Shown here: piece after piece, positions 7,895-16,266 of the stretch
How positions within the stretch are numbered: the stretch's first letter is position 1
Layout of the letters: each line of letters starts with the position of its first letter
From: an uncultured Flavobacterium sp.
Lineage (GTDB): Bacteria > Bacteroidota > Bacteroidia > Flavobacteriales > Flavobacteriaceae
Length of the DNA: 25,531 nucleotides
Direction: 5' to 3'
NCBI RefSeq assembly: GCF_946481155.1
Contig: NZ_CAMLMK010000036.1
Location: forward strand, 1-25,531
Notes under the pieces: generated by a model
What the model was told of the DNA's origin: nothing
Database searches by the model: none
The model's input: the letters and a program-made list of their open reading frames with translations, nothing else
Program-made: the position numbers and the translations under genes

Positions 7895-10800
7895 ATGGCA
7901 TCAAACAAAAAATACTGGAAAAGTGTTGAAGAGCTAGACCAAAATAGCTCTATTGTTGAGACGCTAAGAAACAATGAATTTGTTGAAGAAATCCCAACGG
8001 ATGAATTCCTGGGAGATGCAGCTACTTTGTCTGCTTCATCAACAACTCGTCGTGACTTTTTGAAATACGTTGGATTCTCTACGGCAGCTGCTTCTTTAGC
8101 TGCGTGTGAAGGTCCGGTTGTTAAGTCTATACCTTATGTAGTTCAACCTGAAGAAATCGTTCCGGGTGTTGCAGATTACTATGCAACAACAATGATGGAT
8201 GGTTTTGATTTTGCGAATATCTTAATCAAAACACGCGAAGGTCGTCCTATTAAAGTTGAAAATAATAATTTGCCAAATGCAAAATTTGGTGCTAACGCAA
8301 GAGTTCACGCTTCTGTATTGTCATTGTATGACAGTATGCGTTTAAAGCAGCCAAAGATTGAAGGTAAAGATGCTTCTTGGGCAGATGTAAATGCAAGAGT
8401 GGCTAAGAGCTTAGCGGAAGCAAAAGCTAAAGGAGGTCAAGTAGTGGTGTTGACTAACACTATGGCAAGTCCTTCTACAGATCGATTGATTGCAGATTTC
8501 ATTGCAAAAAACCCATCTGCAAAACACGTAGTTTATGATGCGGTTTCTTCTTCAACAGCTTTGGATGCTTTCCAGATGACTTACGGAGAAAGAGCTTTAG
8601 CAGAATACGATTTCTCAAAAGCAGATGTTATTGTTTCCGTTGGTGCTGATTTCTTAGGAGACTGGCAAGGTGGAAGCTATGATGCTGGATACGCTAAAGG
8701 ACGTGTTCCTAAAAATGGAAAAATGTCTAAACACATCCAGATCGAGGCAAACATGTCTTTAGCTGGAGCTAATGCAGACAAACGTATTCCGCTTACCGTT
8801 ACAGAGCAAAAACACGCTTTACTTAAAATATACAATGCTGTTACAGGTGCTTCTGCAGGTGCTGCCAATTTAGGTAAGCAGGAGGAAGCGGTAATGAAAG
8901 CAGCACAGCAATTAAAAGGTGCTGGAAGAAAAGGGGTTTTAGTGTCCGGTTTGGATGATGTTAATGCGCAATTATTGGTATTGGCAATTAACCAGGCATT
9001 AAGTTCTGATGCTTTCAATCCATCAGCTCCGCGTTTGATCCGTAAAGGAGACAGCAAAGCAGTGGCGCAATTAGTTGCCGATATGAAAGCGGGTGCGGTT
9101 CATACGTTAATTATGAACGGTGTTAACCCAATGTATACTTTAGCAAACAGTTATGATTTCGCTGAAGGGTTGAAAAAAGTTAAAACTTCGGTTGTGTTTT
9201 CTTTAAGAGAAGACGAAACTGCGGTGAAAGCTACGGTTGTTGCACCAGTACCTCATTATTTAGAGTCATGGGGTGACGTGATGATTGCAAAAGGACATTA
9301 TGCAGTTACGCAGCCGACTATCCGTCCGTTATTTGATACAAAACAATTCCAGGAAGCTTTAATGGCTTGGACTGGTAATACAGCTTCTTACTATGATTTC
9401 CTAAAAGCGGTTGGTTCTTCCATTGCGGTAGGAACAACTTGGAACAAATTAGTGCATGACGGAGTGTATACTTCAGAAGTTACTGGTGTTGCTGGCGGTA
9501 CAGCTGATTTCGCTACCGCAGCTTCAGCTTTGGCAAAAGCTAAAAGTGAAGGTGGTTTAGAATTAGTACTTTATACTAAAACTGGTATGGGAGACGGTCA
9601 GCAGGCTAACAATCCATGGTTACAGGAATTCCCGGATCCGATTACAAGAGCCTCTTGGGATAACTATGTAACCGTTTCCAAAAAAGATGCTGAAAAATTA
9701 GGATTGACAAACTACAATGTAGCTAACGGAGGTCTTAACGGAAGTTATACTACAATCGAAGTTGCCGGAACAAAACTTGAAAACGTGCCGGTAATTATCC
9801 AACCAGGTCAGGCTGTGGGTACTATTGGATTGGCTTTAGGTTATGGTCGTAAAGAAGCAATGAAAACGGAAATGCAGGTTGGTGTTAATGCATACAAATT
9901 GTATGCTAACCAAAACGCAAACCAGGTTGCTAAAGTGACTAAAACTGCAGGTGATCACGAGTTTGCCTGTGTGCAGTTACAAAAGACATTAATGGGTAGA
10001 GGTGATATCGTTAAGGAAACTACCCTTGAAATATTCAATACTAAAGATGCTGCAGAGTGGAATATCATTCCAATGGTATCTTTAGATCACAAAGCGACCC
10101 CTGCTACGGAAGTAGACCTTTGGGATTCGTTTGACCGTTCGATCGGACACCACTTTAATTTATCGATTGACATGAATGCCTGTACCGGATGTGGTGCTTG
10201 TGTGATTGCTTGTCATGCTGAAAATAACGTTCCTGTTGTTGGTAAATCAGAGGTAAGAAGAAGTCGTGATATGCACTGGTTGCGTATTGACAGATATTAC
10301 TCTTCTGAAGAGACTTTCAAAGGAGATGAAGAATTAAAAGGAGGTACAAGTGGCTTAATGAATTCTATCGAAACATTAACCAACATGGAAGATCCTTCTG
10401 AAAATCCTCAGATTGCATTCCAACCGGTAATGTGTCAGCACTGTAACCACGCGCCTTGTGAGACTGTATGTCCGGTGGCGGCTACATCACACAGCCGTCA
10501 AGGTCAGAACCATATGGCGTACAACCGTTGCGTTGGTACTCGTTACTGTGCAAACAACTGTCCATATAAAGTACGTCGTTTCAACTGGTTCCTATACAGT
10601 AAAAACAGCGAGTTCGATTATCACATGAATGATGATTTAGGTCGTATGGTATTGAACCCGGATGTGAACGTTCGTTCTCGTGGGGTTATGGAGAAATGTT
10701 CAATGTGTATTCAAATGACACAGTCTACTATCCTGAAAGCTAAAAAAGAAGGTCGTCAGATCAAAGACGGTGAATTCCAGACAGCATGTTCAGCAGCTTG

Positions 10801-10948
10801 TACAAGCGGAGCGATGGTATTCGGTGATGTAAATGATAAAGACAGTCAGGTAGCTAAATTAGCAGAAGACGAAAGAATGTACCATTTATTGGAGCACATC
10901 GGAACAAAACCAAATGTATTCTATCACGTAAAAGTTAGAAATACTTAA
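7895..10948 (+). CDS. actB: Alternative complex III subunit ActB: Tat-exported iron-sulfur protein
   Basis: 1017 residues. The N-terminus KKYWKSVEEL begins the extended Tat domain typical of MoCo/4Fe-4S proteins of this class. The twin-arginine motif TRRDFLK is at 51-57, with Cys71 in LAAC just after the hydrophobic stretch, a possible lipidation site. A long molybdopterin-oxidoreductase-like domain follows (to about 700); in ACIII it carries no molybdenum cofactor. The C-terminal domain holds four cluster motifs: C763/766/769/773, C847/850/855/859, C879-V-G-T-R-Y-C885-x3-C889, and C935/938/965/969. In the third, Thr882 stands where a fourth Cys is usual, fitting the one [3Fe-4S] cluster known in ActB among three [4Fe-4S]. 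ActB accepts electrons from quinol at ActC and delivers them to ActA. Confidence 0.97.
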   Translation: MASNKKYWKSVEELDQNSSIVETLRNNEFVEEIPTDEFLGDAATLSASSTTRRDFLKYVGFSTAAASLAACEGPVVKSIPYVVQPEEIVPGVADYYATTMMDGFDFANILIKTREGRPIKVENNNLPNAKFGANARVHASVLSLYDSMRLKQPKIEGKDASWADVNARVAKSLAEAKAKGGQVVVLTNTMASPSTDRLIADFIAKNPSAKHVVYDAVSSSTALDAFQMTYGERALAEYDFSKADVIVSVGADFLGDWQGGSYDAGYAKGRVPKNGKMSKHIQIEANMSLAGANADKRIPLTVTEQKHALLKIYNAVTGASAGAANLGKQEEAVMKAAQQLKGAGRKGVLVSGLDDVNAQLLVLAINQALSSDAFNPSAPRLIRKGDSKAVAQLVADMKAGAVHTLIMNGVNPMYTLANSYDFAEGLKKVKTSVVFSLREDETAVKATVVAPVPHYLESWGDVMIAKGHYAVTQPTIRPLFDTKQFQEALMAWTGNTASYYDFLKAVGSSIAVGTTWNKLVHDGVYTSEVTGVAGGTADFATAASALAKAKSEGGLELVLYTKTGMGDGQQANNPWLQEFPDPITRASWDNYVTVSKKDAEKLGLTNYNVANGGLNGSYTTIEVAGTKLENVPVIIQPGQAVGTIGLALGYGRKEAMKTEMQVGVNAYKLYANQNANQVAKVTKTAGDHEFACVQLQKTLMGRGDIVKETTLEIFNTKDAAEWNIIPMVSLDHKATPATEVDLWDSFDRSIGHHFNLSIDMNACTGCGACVIACHAENNVPVVGKSEVRRSRDMHWLRIDRYYSSEETFKGDEELKGGTSGLMNSIETLTNMEDPSENPQIAFQPVMCQHCNHAPCETVCPVAATSHSRQGQNHMAYNRCVGTRYCANNCPYKVRRFNWFLYSKNSEFDYHMNDDLGRMVLNPDVNVRSRGVMEKCSMCIQMTQSTILKAKKEGRQIKDGEFQTACSAACTSGAMVFGDVNDKDSQVAKLAEDERMYHLLEHIGTKPNVFYHVKVRNT

Positions 10949-10987
10949 GAGTAATAAACTATTAATTAAGAAACAATATAAAGGATT

Positions 10988-12394
10988 ATGTCGTCTCATT
11001 ACGAAGCACCCATTAGAAAACCTTTAGTTATAGGTGATAAATCTTATCACGATGTAACAGTAGACGTAGCTCGTCCTGTAGAAGGAAAAGCAAGTAAACT
11101 ATGGTGGACAGTATTTTCTATTGCCTTAGCCGCTTTCCTTTGGGGAGCAGGATGTATGGCTTACACCATTTCTACCGGTATCGGAACATGGGGATTAAAT
11201 AAAACAGTAGGTTGGGCTTGGGATATCACCAACTTCGTTTGGTGGGTAGGTATCGGTCACGCCGGAACTCTAATTTCTGCCGTACTATTATTATTCCGTC
11301 AAAAATGGAGAATGGCGATCAACCGTTCTGCGGAAGCCATGACCATCTTCTCGGTAGTTCAGGCAGGTTTGTTCCCAATCATTCACATGGGTCGTCCATG
11401 GTTAGGTTACTGGGTATTGCCAATCCCGAACCAGTTTGGTTCGCTTTGGGTAAACTTTAACTCCCCGTTACTTTGGGACGTATTCGCGATTTCAACGTAT
11501 CTTTCCGTATCATTAGTGTTCTGGTGGACTGGATTATTACCTGACTTCGCAATGATCCGTGACAGAGCGGTAACACCTTTCAACAAAAGAATTTATTCTA
11601 TCCTTTCTTTCGGATGGAGCGGTAGAGCAAAAGACTGGCAGCGTTTCGAAGAGGTATCTCTTGTATTGGCCGGTTTAGCAACACCACTTGTACTTTCTGT
11701 ACACACGATTGTATCCTTTGACTTCGCTACTTCGGTAATCCCGGGATGGCATACTACAATCCTTCCTCCGTACTTCGTTGCGGGTGCGATTTTCTCTGGT
11801 TTCGCGATGGTAAACACCTTGCTTATCATTATGAGAAAAGTTTCTAATCTTGAAGATTATATCACAATTCAGCATATTGAATTAATGAACATCGTAATCA
11901 TGATTACTGGTTCAATAGTAGGATGTGCTTATATCACTGAGCTATTCGTTGCCTGGTATTCTGGTGTTGAGTACGAACAGTATGCATTCCTTAACCGTGC
12001 GACGGGACCTTACTGGTGGTCATACTGGTTGATGATGACATGTAACGTGTTCTCTCCACAGTTCATGTGGTTCAAGAAATTAAGAACAAGCATCATGTTC
12101 TCATTCATCATTTCCATCGTGGTAAACGTTGGTATGTGGTTCGAGCGTTTCGTTATTATCGTAACATCATTACACAGAGATTACCTTCCATCATCATGGA
12201 CAATGTTCCAGCCAACATTTGTTGATGCGGGTATCTATATCGGTACAATTGGTTTCTTCTTCGTTTTATTCTTATTATATTCAAGAAGTTTCCCTGTAAT
12301 TGCTCAGGCAGAGGTTAAAACAATTTTGAAAACTTCTGGGGACAATTTCAAAAGAGAAAGAGAGAAAGAAGGACATCATTCACATAATCATTAA
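10988..12394 (+). CDS. actC: Alternative complex III subunit ActC: NrfD-like membrane quinol-oxidising subunit
   Basis: 468 residues with about ten membrane helices of the NrfD/PsrC family; the first follows a soluble N-terminus (MSSHYEAPIRKPLVIGDKSY). ActC lies under ActB and is the subunit where quinol (menaquinol in flavobacteria) is thought to be oxidised; its helix bundles are homologous to those of ActF. Conserved-looking features include GIGHAGTLISA in an early helix and HMGRPWLGYW, typical of NrfD proteins. The C-terminus is soluble and His-rich (EGHHSHNH). actB ends 39 bases upstream and actD begins 6 bases downstream, so it is embedded in the operon. No truncation is seen. Confidence 0.95.
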   Translation: MSSHYEAPIRKPLVIGDKSYHDVTVDVARPVEGKASKLWWTVFSIALAAFLWGAGCMAYTISTGIGTWGLNKTVGWAWDITNFVWWVGIGHAGTLISAVLLLFRQKWRMAINRSAEAMTIFSVVQAGLFPIIHMGRPWLGYWVLPIPNQFGSLWVNFNSPLLWDVFAISTYLSVSLVFWWTGLLPDFAMIRDRAVTPFNKRIYSILSFGWSGRAKDWQRFEEVSLVLAGLATPLVLSVHTIVSFDFATSVIPGWHTTILPPYFVAGAIFSGFAMVNTLLIIMRKVSNLEDYITIQHIELMNIVIMITGSIVGCAYITELFVAWYSGVEYEQYAFLNRATGPYWWSYWLMMTCNVFSPQFMWFKKLRTSIMFSFIISIVVNVGMWFERFVIIVTSLHRDYLPSSWTMFQPTFVDAGIYIGTIGFFFVLFLLYSRSFPVIAQAEVKTILKTSGDNFKREREKEGHHSHNH

Positions 12395-12400
12395 TAGATC

Positions 12401-12928
12401 ATGAGTACGAATAAAGTTATACATGCTATATACACTGATGATGATATCTTAATGGATGCTGTGAAAGCATCAAGAGCGGCTCATCATCACATTGAAGAAA
12501 TTTACACGCCATTCCCGGTTCACGGTTTGGATAAAGCTATGGGACTGGCACCAACAAGAATTGCAATTGCTTCGTTCCTTTATGGGGTTGTAGGATTGAC
12601 CGTTGCGGCTAATTTGCTAAACTATATCATGATTGTTGACTGGCCTCAGGATATCGGAGGTAAGCCAAGTTTCGCATTTTATCAGAACATGCCCGCTTTC
12701 GTTCCGGTTATGTTTGAGTTGACAGTATTTTTTGCGGCGCACTTAATGGTAATCACTTTTTACCTGAGAAGTAAATTATGGCCGTTCAAATCTGCGGAAA
12801 ATCCGGATGTTAGAACTACAGACGACCACTTCTTAATGGAAGTTGCCGTGAATGGAAACGAAGATGATATGATTGCCTTCTTTAAAAATACAGGAGCTGT
12901 TGAAGTTAACGTAATTGAAAAGCATTAA
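12401..12928 (+). CDS. actD: Alternative complex III subunit ActD (DUF3341)
   Basis: 175 residues. The soluble N-terminal half (HAIYTDDDILMDAVKASRAA, then EEIYTPFPVHGLDKAMGL) matches the DUF3341 family, which corresponds to ActD. Two membrane helices follow (about 54-80 and 96-122), then a short soluble tail ending NVIEKH. In ACIII, ActD caps the cytoplasmic side and clasps the ActC helices; it carries no cofactor. The acidic TDDD and the PFPVHG signature are family features. It is tightly packed between actC (6 bases) and actE (8 bases). Confidence 0.93.
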   Translation: MSTNKVIHAIYTDDDILMDAVKASRAAHHHIEEIYTPFPVHGLDKAMGLAPTRIAIASFLYGVVGLTVAANLLNYIMIVDWPQDIGGKPSFAFYQNMPAFVPVMFELTVFFAAHLMVITFYLRSKLWPFKSAENPDVRTTDDHFLMEVAVNGNEDDMIAFFKNTGAVEVNVIEKH

Positions 12929-12936
12929 TAGAAGAT

Positions 12937-13488
12937 ATGAAAGCCTTATATAAAATAGTAGCATTAGTTGGGGTGTCGATTGTCGCGACGTCATGTTTCG
13001 ATAAGTCAAAGCCTAACTATCAGTTCTTTCCTAATATGTATGAGTCAGTAGCGTATGAAACCTACTCTCAGTCTTCTGCATTCAAAGGAGGAAAAGCAGG
13101 TTTAAAACCGGCTGAAGGAAGTATCAAGAGAGGTTTCGAGCCTTATGAATATCCAAATACTCCTGCAGGTATGGCTTTAGCTAAAGCTAACCTAAAATCA
13201 CCATTGGATTCTTTATCGGTTGATGCTGAAAAAGGAGCTGAATTATTCAACATTTACTGCGCTATCTGTCACGGAGAAAAAGGTGACGGAAAAGGTAACC
13301 TGGTAAAAAGAGAAAAATTCTTAGGGGTTCCAAGTTATGCTGACCGAGATATTACCGAAGGTAGTATTTTTCACGTAATCACTTATGGGTTAAACTCCAT
13401 GGGCTCCCATGCAAACCAATTGTCTCAACAAGAGCGTTGGATGGTTGCAGACCACGTGTTGAAATTAAAAGGAGAATTAAAGAAGTAA
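12937..13488 (+). CDS. actE: Alternative complex III subunit ActE: monoheme cytochrome c lipoprotein
   Basis: 183 residues. A lipoprotein signal (MKALYKIVALVGVSIVATSC) puts the lipidated Cys at residue 20. A region of about 80 residues without cofactor follows (FFPNMYESVAYETYS, PAEGSIKRGFEPYEY). A small cytochrome c domain ends the protein: GAELFNIYCAICHGEKGDG with heme motif CAICH at 108-112, and a likely axial Met in LNSMGSH. ActE anchors on the periplasmic face and is the probable exit of electrons toward the CuA centre of the oxidase. Spacing is 8 bases after actD and 22 before actF. Confidence 0.94.
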   Translation: MKALYKIVALVGVSIVATSCFDKSKPNYQFFPNMYESVAYETYSQSSAFKGGKAGLKPAEGSIKRGFEPYEYPNTPAGMALAKANLKSPLDSLSVDAEKGAELFNIYCAICHGEKGDGKGNLVKREKFLGVPSYADRDITEGSIFHVITYGLNSMGSHANQLSQQERWMVADHVLKLKGELKK

Positions 13489-13510
13489 AACTCATTTGAA
13501 AGTTTAGAAT

Positions 13511-15040
13511 ATGTACACATTTTCAAACAAATTAAAAACTTTTGCATTCGTCCTTATGGCCTTAGGGTTATTGGGAATTGCATATGGTTTTTTAACTGCA
13601 CCTAAGACTACGCAAGACGTAGAAAAAATATTAGCGGAAAGTCATGACGGACATCATGCGGCAGCTCCTGCCCACGATGCTCATGCTGCGGCTCCTGCTC
13701 ACGATGCTCATGCAACTGCAGAAGAACACCATGAGGAAGCTGCGGCTGAAACTCATGAAGCAACTGGAGAAGAGCATGCGGTAGTTGCAACCGATTCAGT
13801 ACATGAGACTGAAAAAGACACAACAAATGCAGAAGTTGCTCCGGTTGTTGAAGCTGAACACCATGATACACATGCAGCTAAAGCGGAAAGCCACGATGCA
13901 GATGCACACAAAGAACACCAGGAACACTTGGAGCATGTATTACACCAATTACAAAACAAGCCTTGGGCTGCTTTGTACGTTGCCTGTATTTTCTTCTTAT
14001 TGATTTCTGTTGGTGTTTTAGCATTCTATGCTATCCAATGGGCAGCTCAGGCAGGTTGGTCTCCGGTATTGTTCCGTGTTATGGAAGGTATTACGGCATA
14101 TTTATTGCCTGGATCAATTATCTTCATCGTATTGCTTGTCTTATCAAGTATGCACATGAACCATTTATTTGCATGGATGGCAGAGGGTGTAACGGATCCG
14201 AAAAGTGAGCATTACGACGCTATCATCGCCGGTAAGTCGGGATTCTTAAATGTTCCTTTCTTCTTAATCAGAGCGGTGGTGTTCTTAGGCGGATGGAACC
14301 TGTACAGATATTTCTCAAGAAGAAACTCATTAGCGCAAGATGGTGCTTCTGATGATAGCTTCTACAAAAAGAATTTCAAAATGGCAGCTGGTTTCTTAGC
14401 GTTCTTTATCGTTTCGGAATCTATTGCTTCCTGGGATTGGGTAATGTCCGTTGATCCTCACTGGTACAGTACTTTATTCGGATGGTATGTTTTCGCCAGC
14501 TTCTTCGTAAGCGGTATCACAACTATCGCATTCGTTACTTTATATTTAAAATCTAAAGGTTACTTAGAATACGTAAATACAAGCCACATTCACGATTTAG
14601 CTAAATTCATGTTTGGTATCTCTGTATTCTGGACGTACTTATGGTTCTCTCAGTTCATGTTGATGTGGTACTCTAATATTCCGGAAGAGGTTACTTACTT
14701 CGTAACAAGAATTGAAGACTTCAAATTACCGTTCTTCGGTATGGTAGTGATGAACTTTGTACTTCCAATCTTGATCTTAATCAATACCGACTTCAAACGT
14801 CTTACATGGGTTATCGTTATGGCTGGTCTTATCATCCTGACAGGTCACTATATTGATTTCTTCAACATGATTATGCCGGCAACAGTTGGTGATCAGTGGT
14901 TCATCGGAGTAGCTGAGATCGGTTCATTGTTATTCTTCTTCGGATTGTTCATTTTCGTAGTGTTTAGCGCTTTAGCAAAATCACCGCTATTAGCAAAACG
15001 CAACCCGTTAATTGAAGAAAGCAAACATTTCCATTATTAA
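13511..15040 (+). CDS. actF: Alternative complex III subunit ActF: NrfD-like, with long His-rich loop
   Basis: 509 residues. The first membrane helix (about 11-30) is separated from the rest by an exceptional stretch (about 41-150) rich in His, Ala and Glu. It holds 21 His, including two identical 9-residue repeats HAAAPAHDA (49-57, 58-66). About nine further helices of the NrfD type follow from residue 151 (PWAALYVACIFFLLISVGV onward). The N-terminal MYTFSNKLK carries two lysines, so by the positive-inside rule the His-rich loop should lie in the periplasm. ActF pairs with ActC in the membrane; a part in proton movement is proposed for it in ACIII. The starting ATG is 22 bases after actE; coxB begins 20 bases after its stop. 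The loop looks like an insertion relative to the compact family core. Confidence 0.94.
   Translation: MYTFSNKLKTFAFVLMALGLLGIAYGFLTAPKTTQDVEKILAESHDGHHAAAPAHDAHAAAPAHDAHATAEEHHEEAAAETHEATGEEHAVVATDSVHETEKDTTNAEVAPVVEAEHHDTHAAKAESHDADAHKEHQEHLEHVLHQLQNKPWAALYVACIFFLLISVGVLAFYAIQWAAQAGWSPVLFRVMEGITAYLLPGSIIFIVLLVLSSMHMNHLFAWMAEGVTDPKSEHYDAIIAGKSGFLNVPFFLIRAVVFLGGWNLYRYFSRRNSLAQDGASDDSFYKKNFKMAAGFLAFFIVSESIASWDWVMSVDPHWYSTLFGWYVFASFFVSGITTIAFVTLYLKSKGYLEYVNTSHIHDLAKFMFGISVFWTYLWFSQFMLMWYSNIPEEVTYFVTRIEDFKLPFFGMVVMNFVLPILILINTDFKRLTWVIVMAGLIILTGHYIDFFNMIMPATVGDQWFIGVAEIGSLLFFFGLFIFVVFSALAKSPLLAKRNPLIEESKHFHY
13655..13708 (+). repeat. Two tandem 27-base repeats within actF
   Basis: Bases 13655-13681 and 13682-13708 both encode HAAAPAHDA and differ only at a few third positions. 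A third, decaying unit begins HATAEEH. The synonymous differences argue for an older duplication or for selection on the protein rather than fresh slippage. Confidence 0.85.
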
Positions 15041-15060
15041 TATTTTAAAGTAATAAACAA

Positions 15061-16230
15061 ATGACAAGTTTATTGGTACTTATAGTTGTAGTTTTATTAG
15101 GAATTGCTGTTTGGCAGTTGACTAAGATATTTGATTTGACTCAAATGGGAAGTGTTGCTTGTGATGATTCTCAAGTAGCTAACGATAGAGATAATAATTT
15201 GAACGGTTATTTAATGTTTGGCTTCTTAGTCTTCATTTACTTAACTACCATTTACTGCTGTGTGAAATTTGGGCACTTTCCTTTAATGGACAGTTCTGCC
15301 TCAGAACACGGTAAAGATGTGGATCAATTGATGTGGATTTCCATGATTTTGATTTTCATCGCGCAAACGATTACTCAGGCATTATTGCATTATTTCGCTT
15401 TCAAATACCGTGGAAAACAAGGTAATAAAGCGTTGTACTATGCGGAAAATGACAAATTAGAGTTCATCTGGACAGTAATTCCTGTTATTGTTTTGGCTGG
15501 TTTGATCCTTTATGGATTGTATGCCTGGAATAACATTATGTTCGTTGATGAAGAAGAAGATGTTATTATTGTGGAATTATATGCCAAGCAGTTTAGCTGG
15601 GAAGCGAGATATGCGGGTGAAGACAATTCACTTGGTAAAGCGAACGTACGTTATATTGAAGGCGTAAATACTTTAGGGGTTGATTTGTCAGATCCTAATG
15701 CGCAGGACGACAAACAGGTAGCAGAATTGCACTTACCGGTTGGTAAAAAAGTTCTTTTCAAGATGCGTTCTCAGGATGTATTGCACTCTGCTTACATGCC
15801 ACACTTCAGAGCACAGATGAACTGTGTTCCCGGGATGGTAACGGAATTCGCTTTCACGCCTACAGTAACAACTGAAGATATGAGAGAGTCATCTGATATG
15901 GCAGAGAAAGTGGCAAATATTAACAAAATCAGAGCTAAGAAAAGCGCTGCTTTAGTAGCGGAAGGCAAACAGGCGTTAGAGCCATACACCTTCGATTACT
16001 TATTGCTATGTAATAAAATCTGCGGTCCTTCTCATTTCAACATGCAAATGAAAGTGATTGTGGAAAGCGAAGCGAATTTCAAAAAATGGTTAAGCGATAA
16101 GCCAGTATTGAGCAAAGTAGTGAAAGAAGCGAAAGCTGCAGAGGCTCCGGCTGCTGAAGCTGCTGCCCCGGCTGTAAAAGTTGAGACAGTTAAAGTGGAT
16201 ACCACTAAAATTTTAGCTCAGGTAAAATAA
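15061..16230 (+). CDS. coxB: Cytochrome c oxidase subunit II (CuA subunit)
   Basis: 389 residues. Three hydrophobic helices are visible (1-19, about 47-69, and 138-160, with another around 90-110 near LMWISMILIFIAQTI), followed by the cupredoxin CuA domain. CuA ligands are H242 (VLHSAYMPHF) and the motif C317-N-K-I-C321-G-P-S-H325-F-N-M328. No cytochrome c domain is fused to the C-terminus; instead there is an Ala/Pro/Glu-rich tail (about 345-389). The residue between the two Cys that is normally Glu (CSEIC), a Mg/Mn ligand in studied oxidases, is Lys319 here. The subunit receives electrons from ACIII (ActE/ActA). The stretch of about 80 residues ahead of the canonical helix pair is an N-terminal extension compared with bovine or Paracoccus subunit II. 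Confidence 0.95.
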   Translation: MTSLLVLIVVVLLGIAVWQLTKIFDLTQMGSVACDDSQVANDRDNNLNGYLMFGFLVFIYLTTIYCCVKFGHFPLMDSSASEHGKDVDQLMWISMILIFIAQTITQALLHYFAFKYRGKQGNKALYYAENDKLEFIWTVIPVIVLAGLILYGLYAWNNIMFVDEEEDVIIVELYAKQFSWEARYAGEDNSLGKANVRYIEGVNTLGVDLSDPNAQDDKQVAELHLPVGKKVLFKMRSQDVLHSAYMPHFRAQMNCVPGMVTEFAFTPTVTTEDMRESSDMAEKVANINKIRAKKSAALVAEGKQALEPYTFDYLLLCNKICGPSHFNMQMKVIVESEANFKKWLSDKPVLSKVVKEAKAAEAPAAEAAAPAVKVETVKVDTTKILAQVK

Positions 16231-16266
16231 TAATTGATTTTTTAATACTATTCAAATTAAAAAAAT

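Noticed and set aside
13655..13708. CRISPR-like or other noncoding tandem array
   Set aside because: Only two units without spacers, in frame inside actF and encoding the same peptide; a coding repeat.
13608..14003. Open frames on both strands over the actF His-rich region
   Set aside because: They arise from the skewed composition of the repeated His/Ala codons; translated products are low-complexity Gln/Leu/His or Cys/Ser runs with no sign of a gene.
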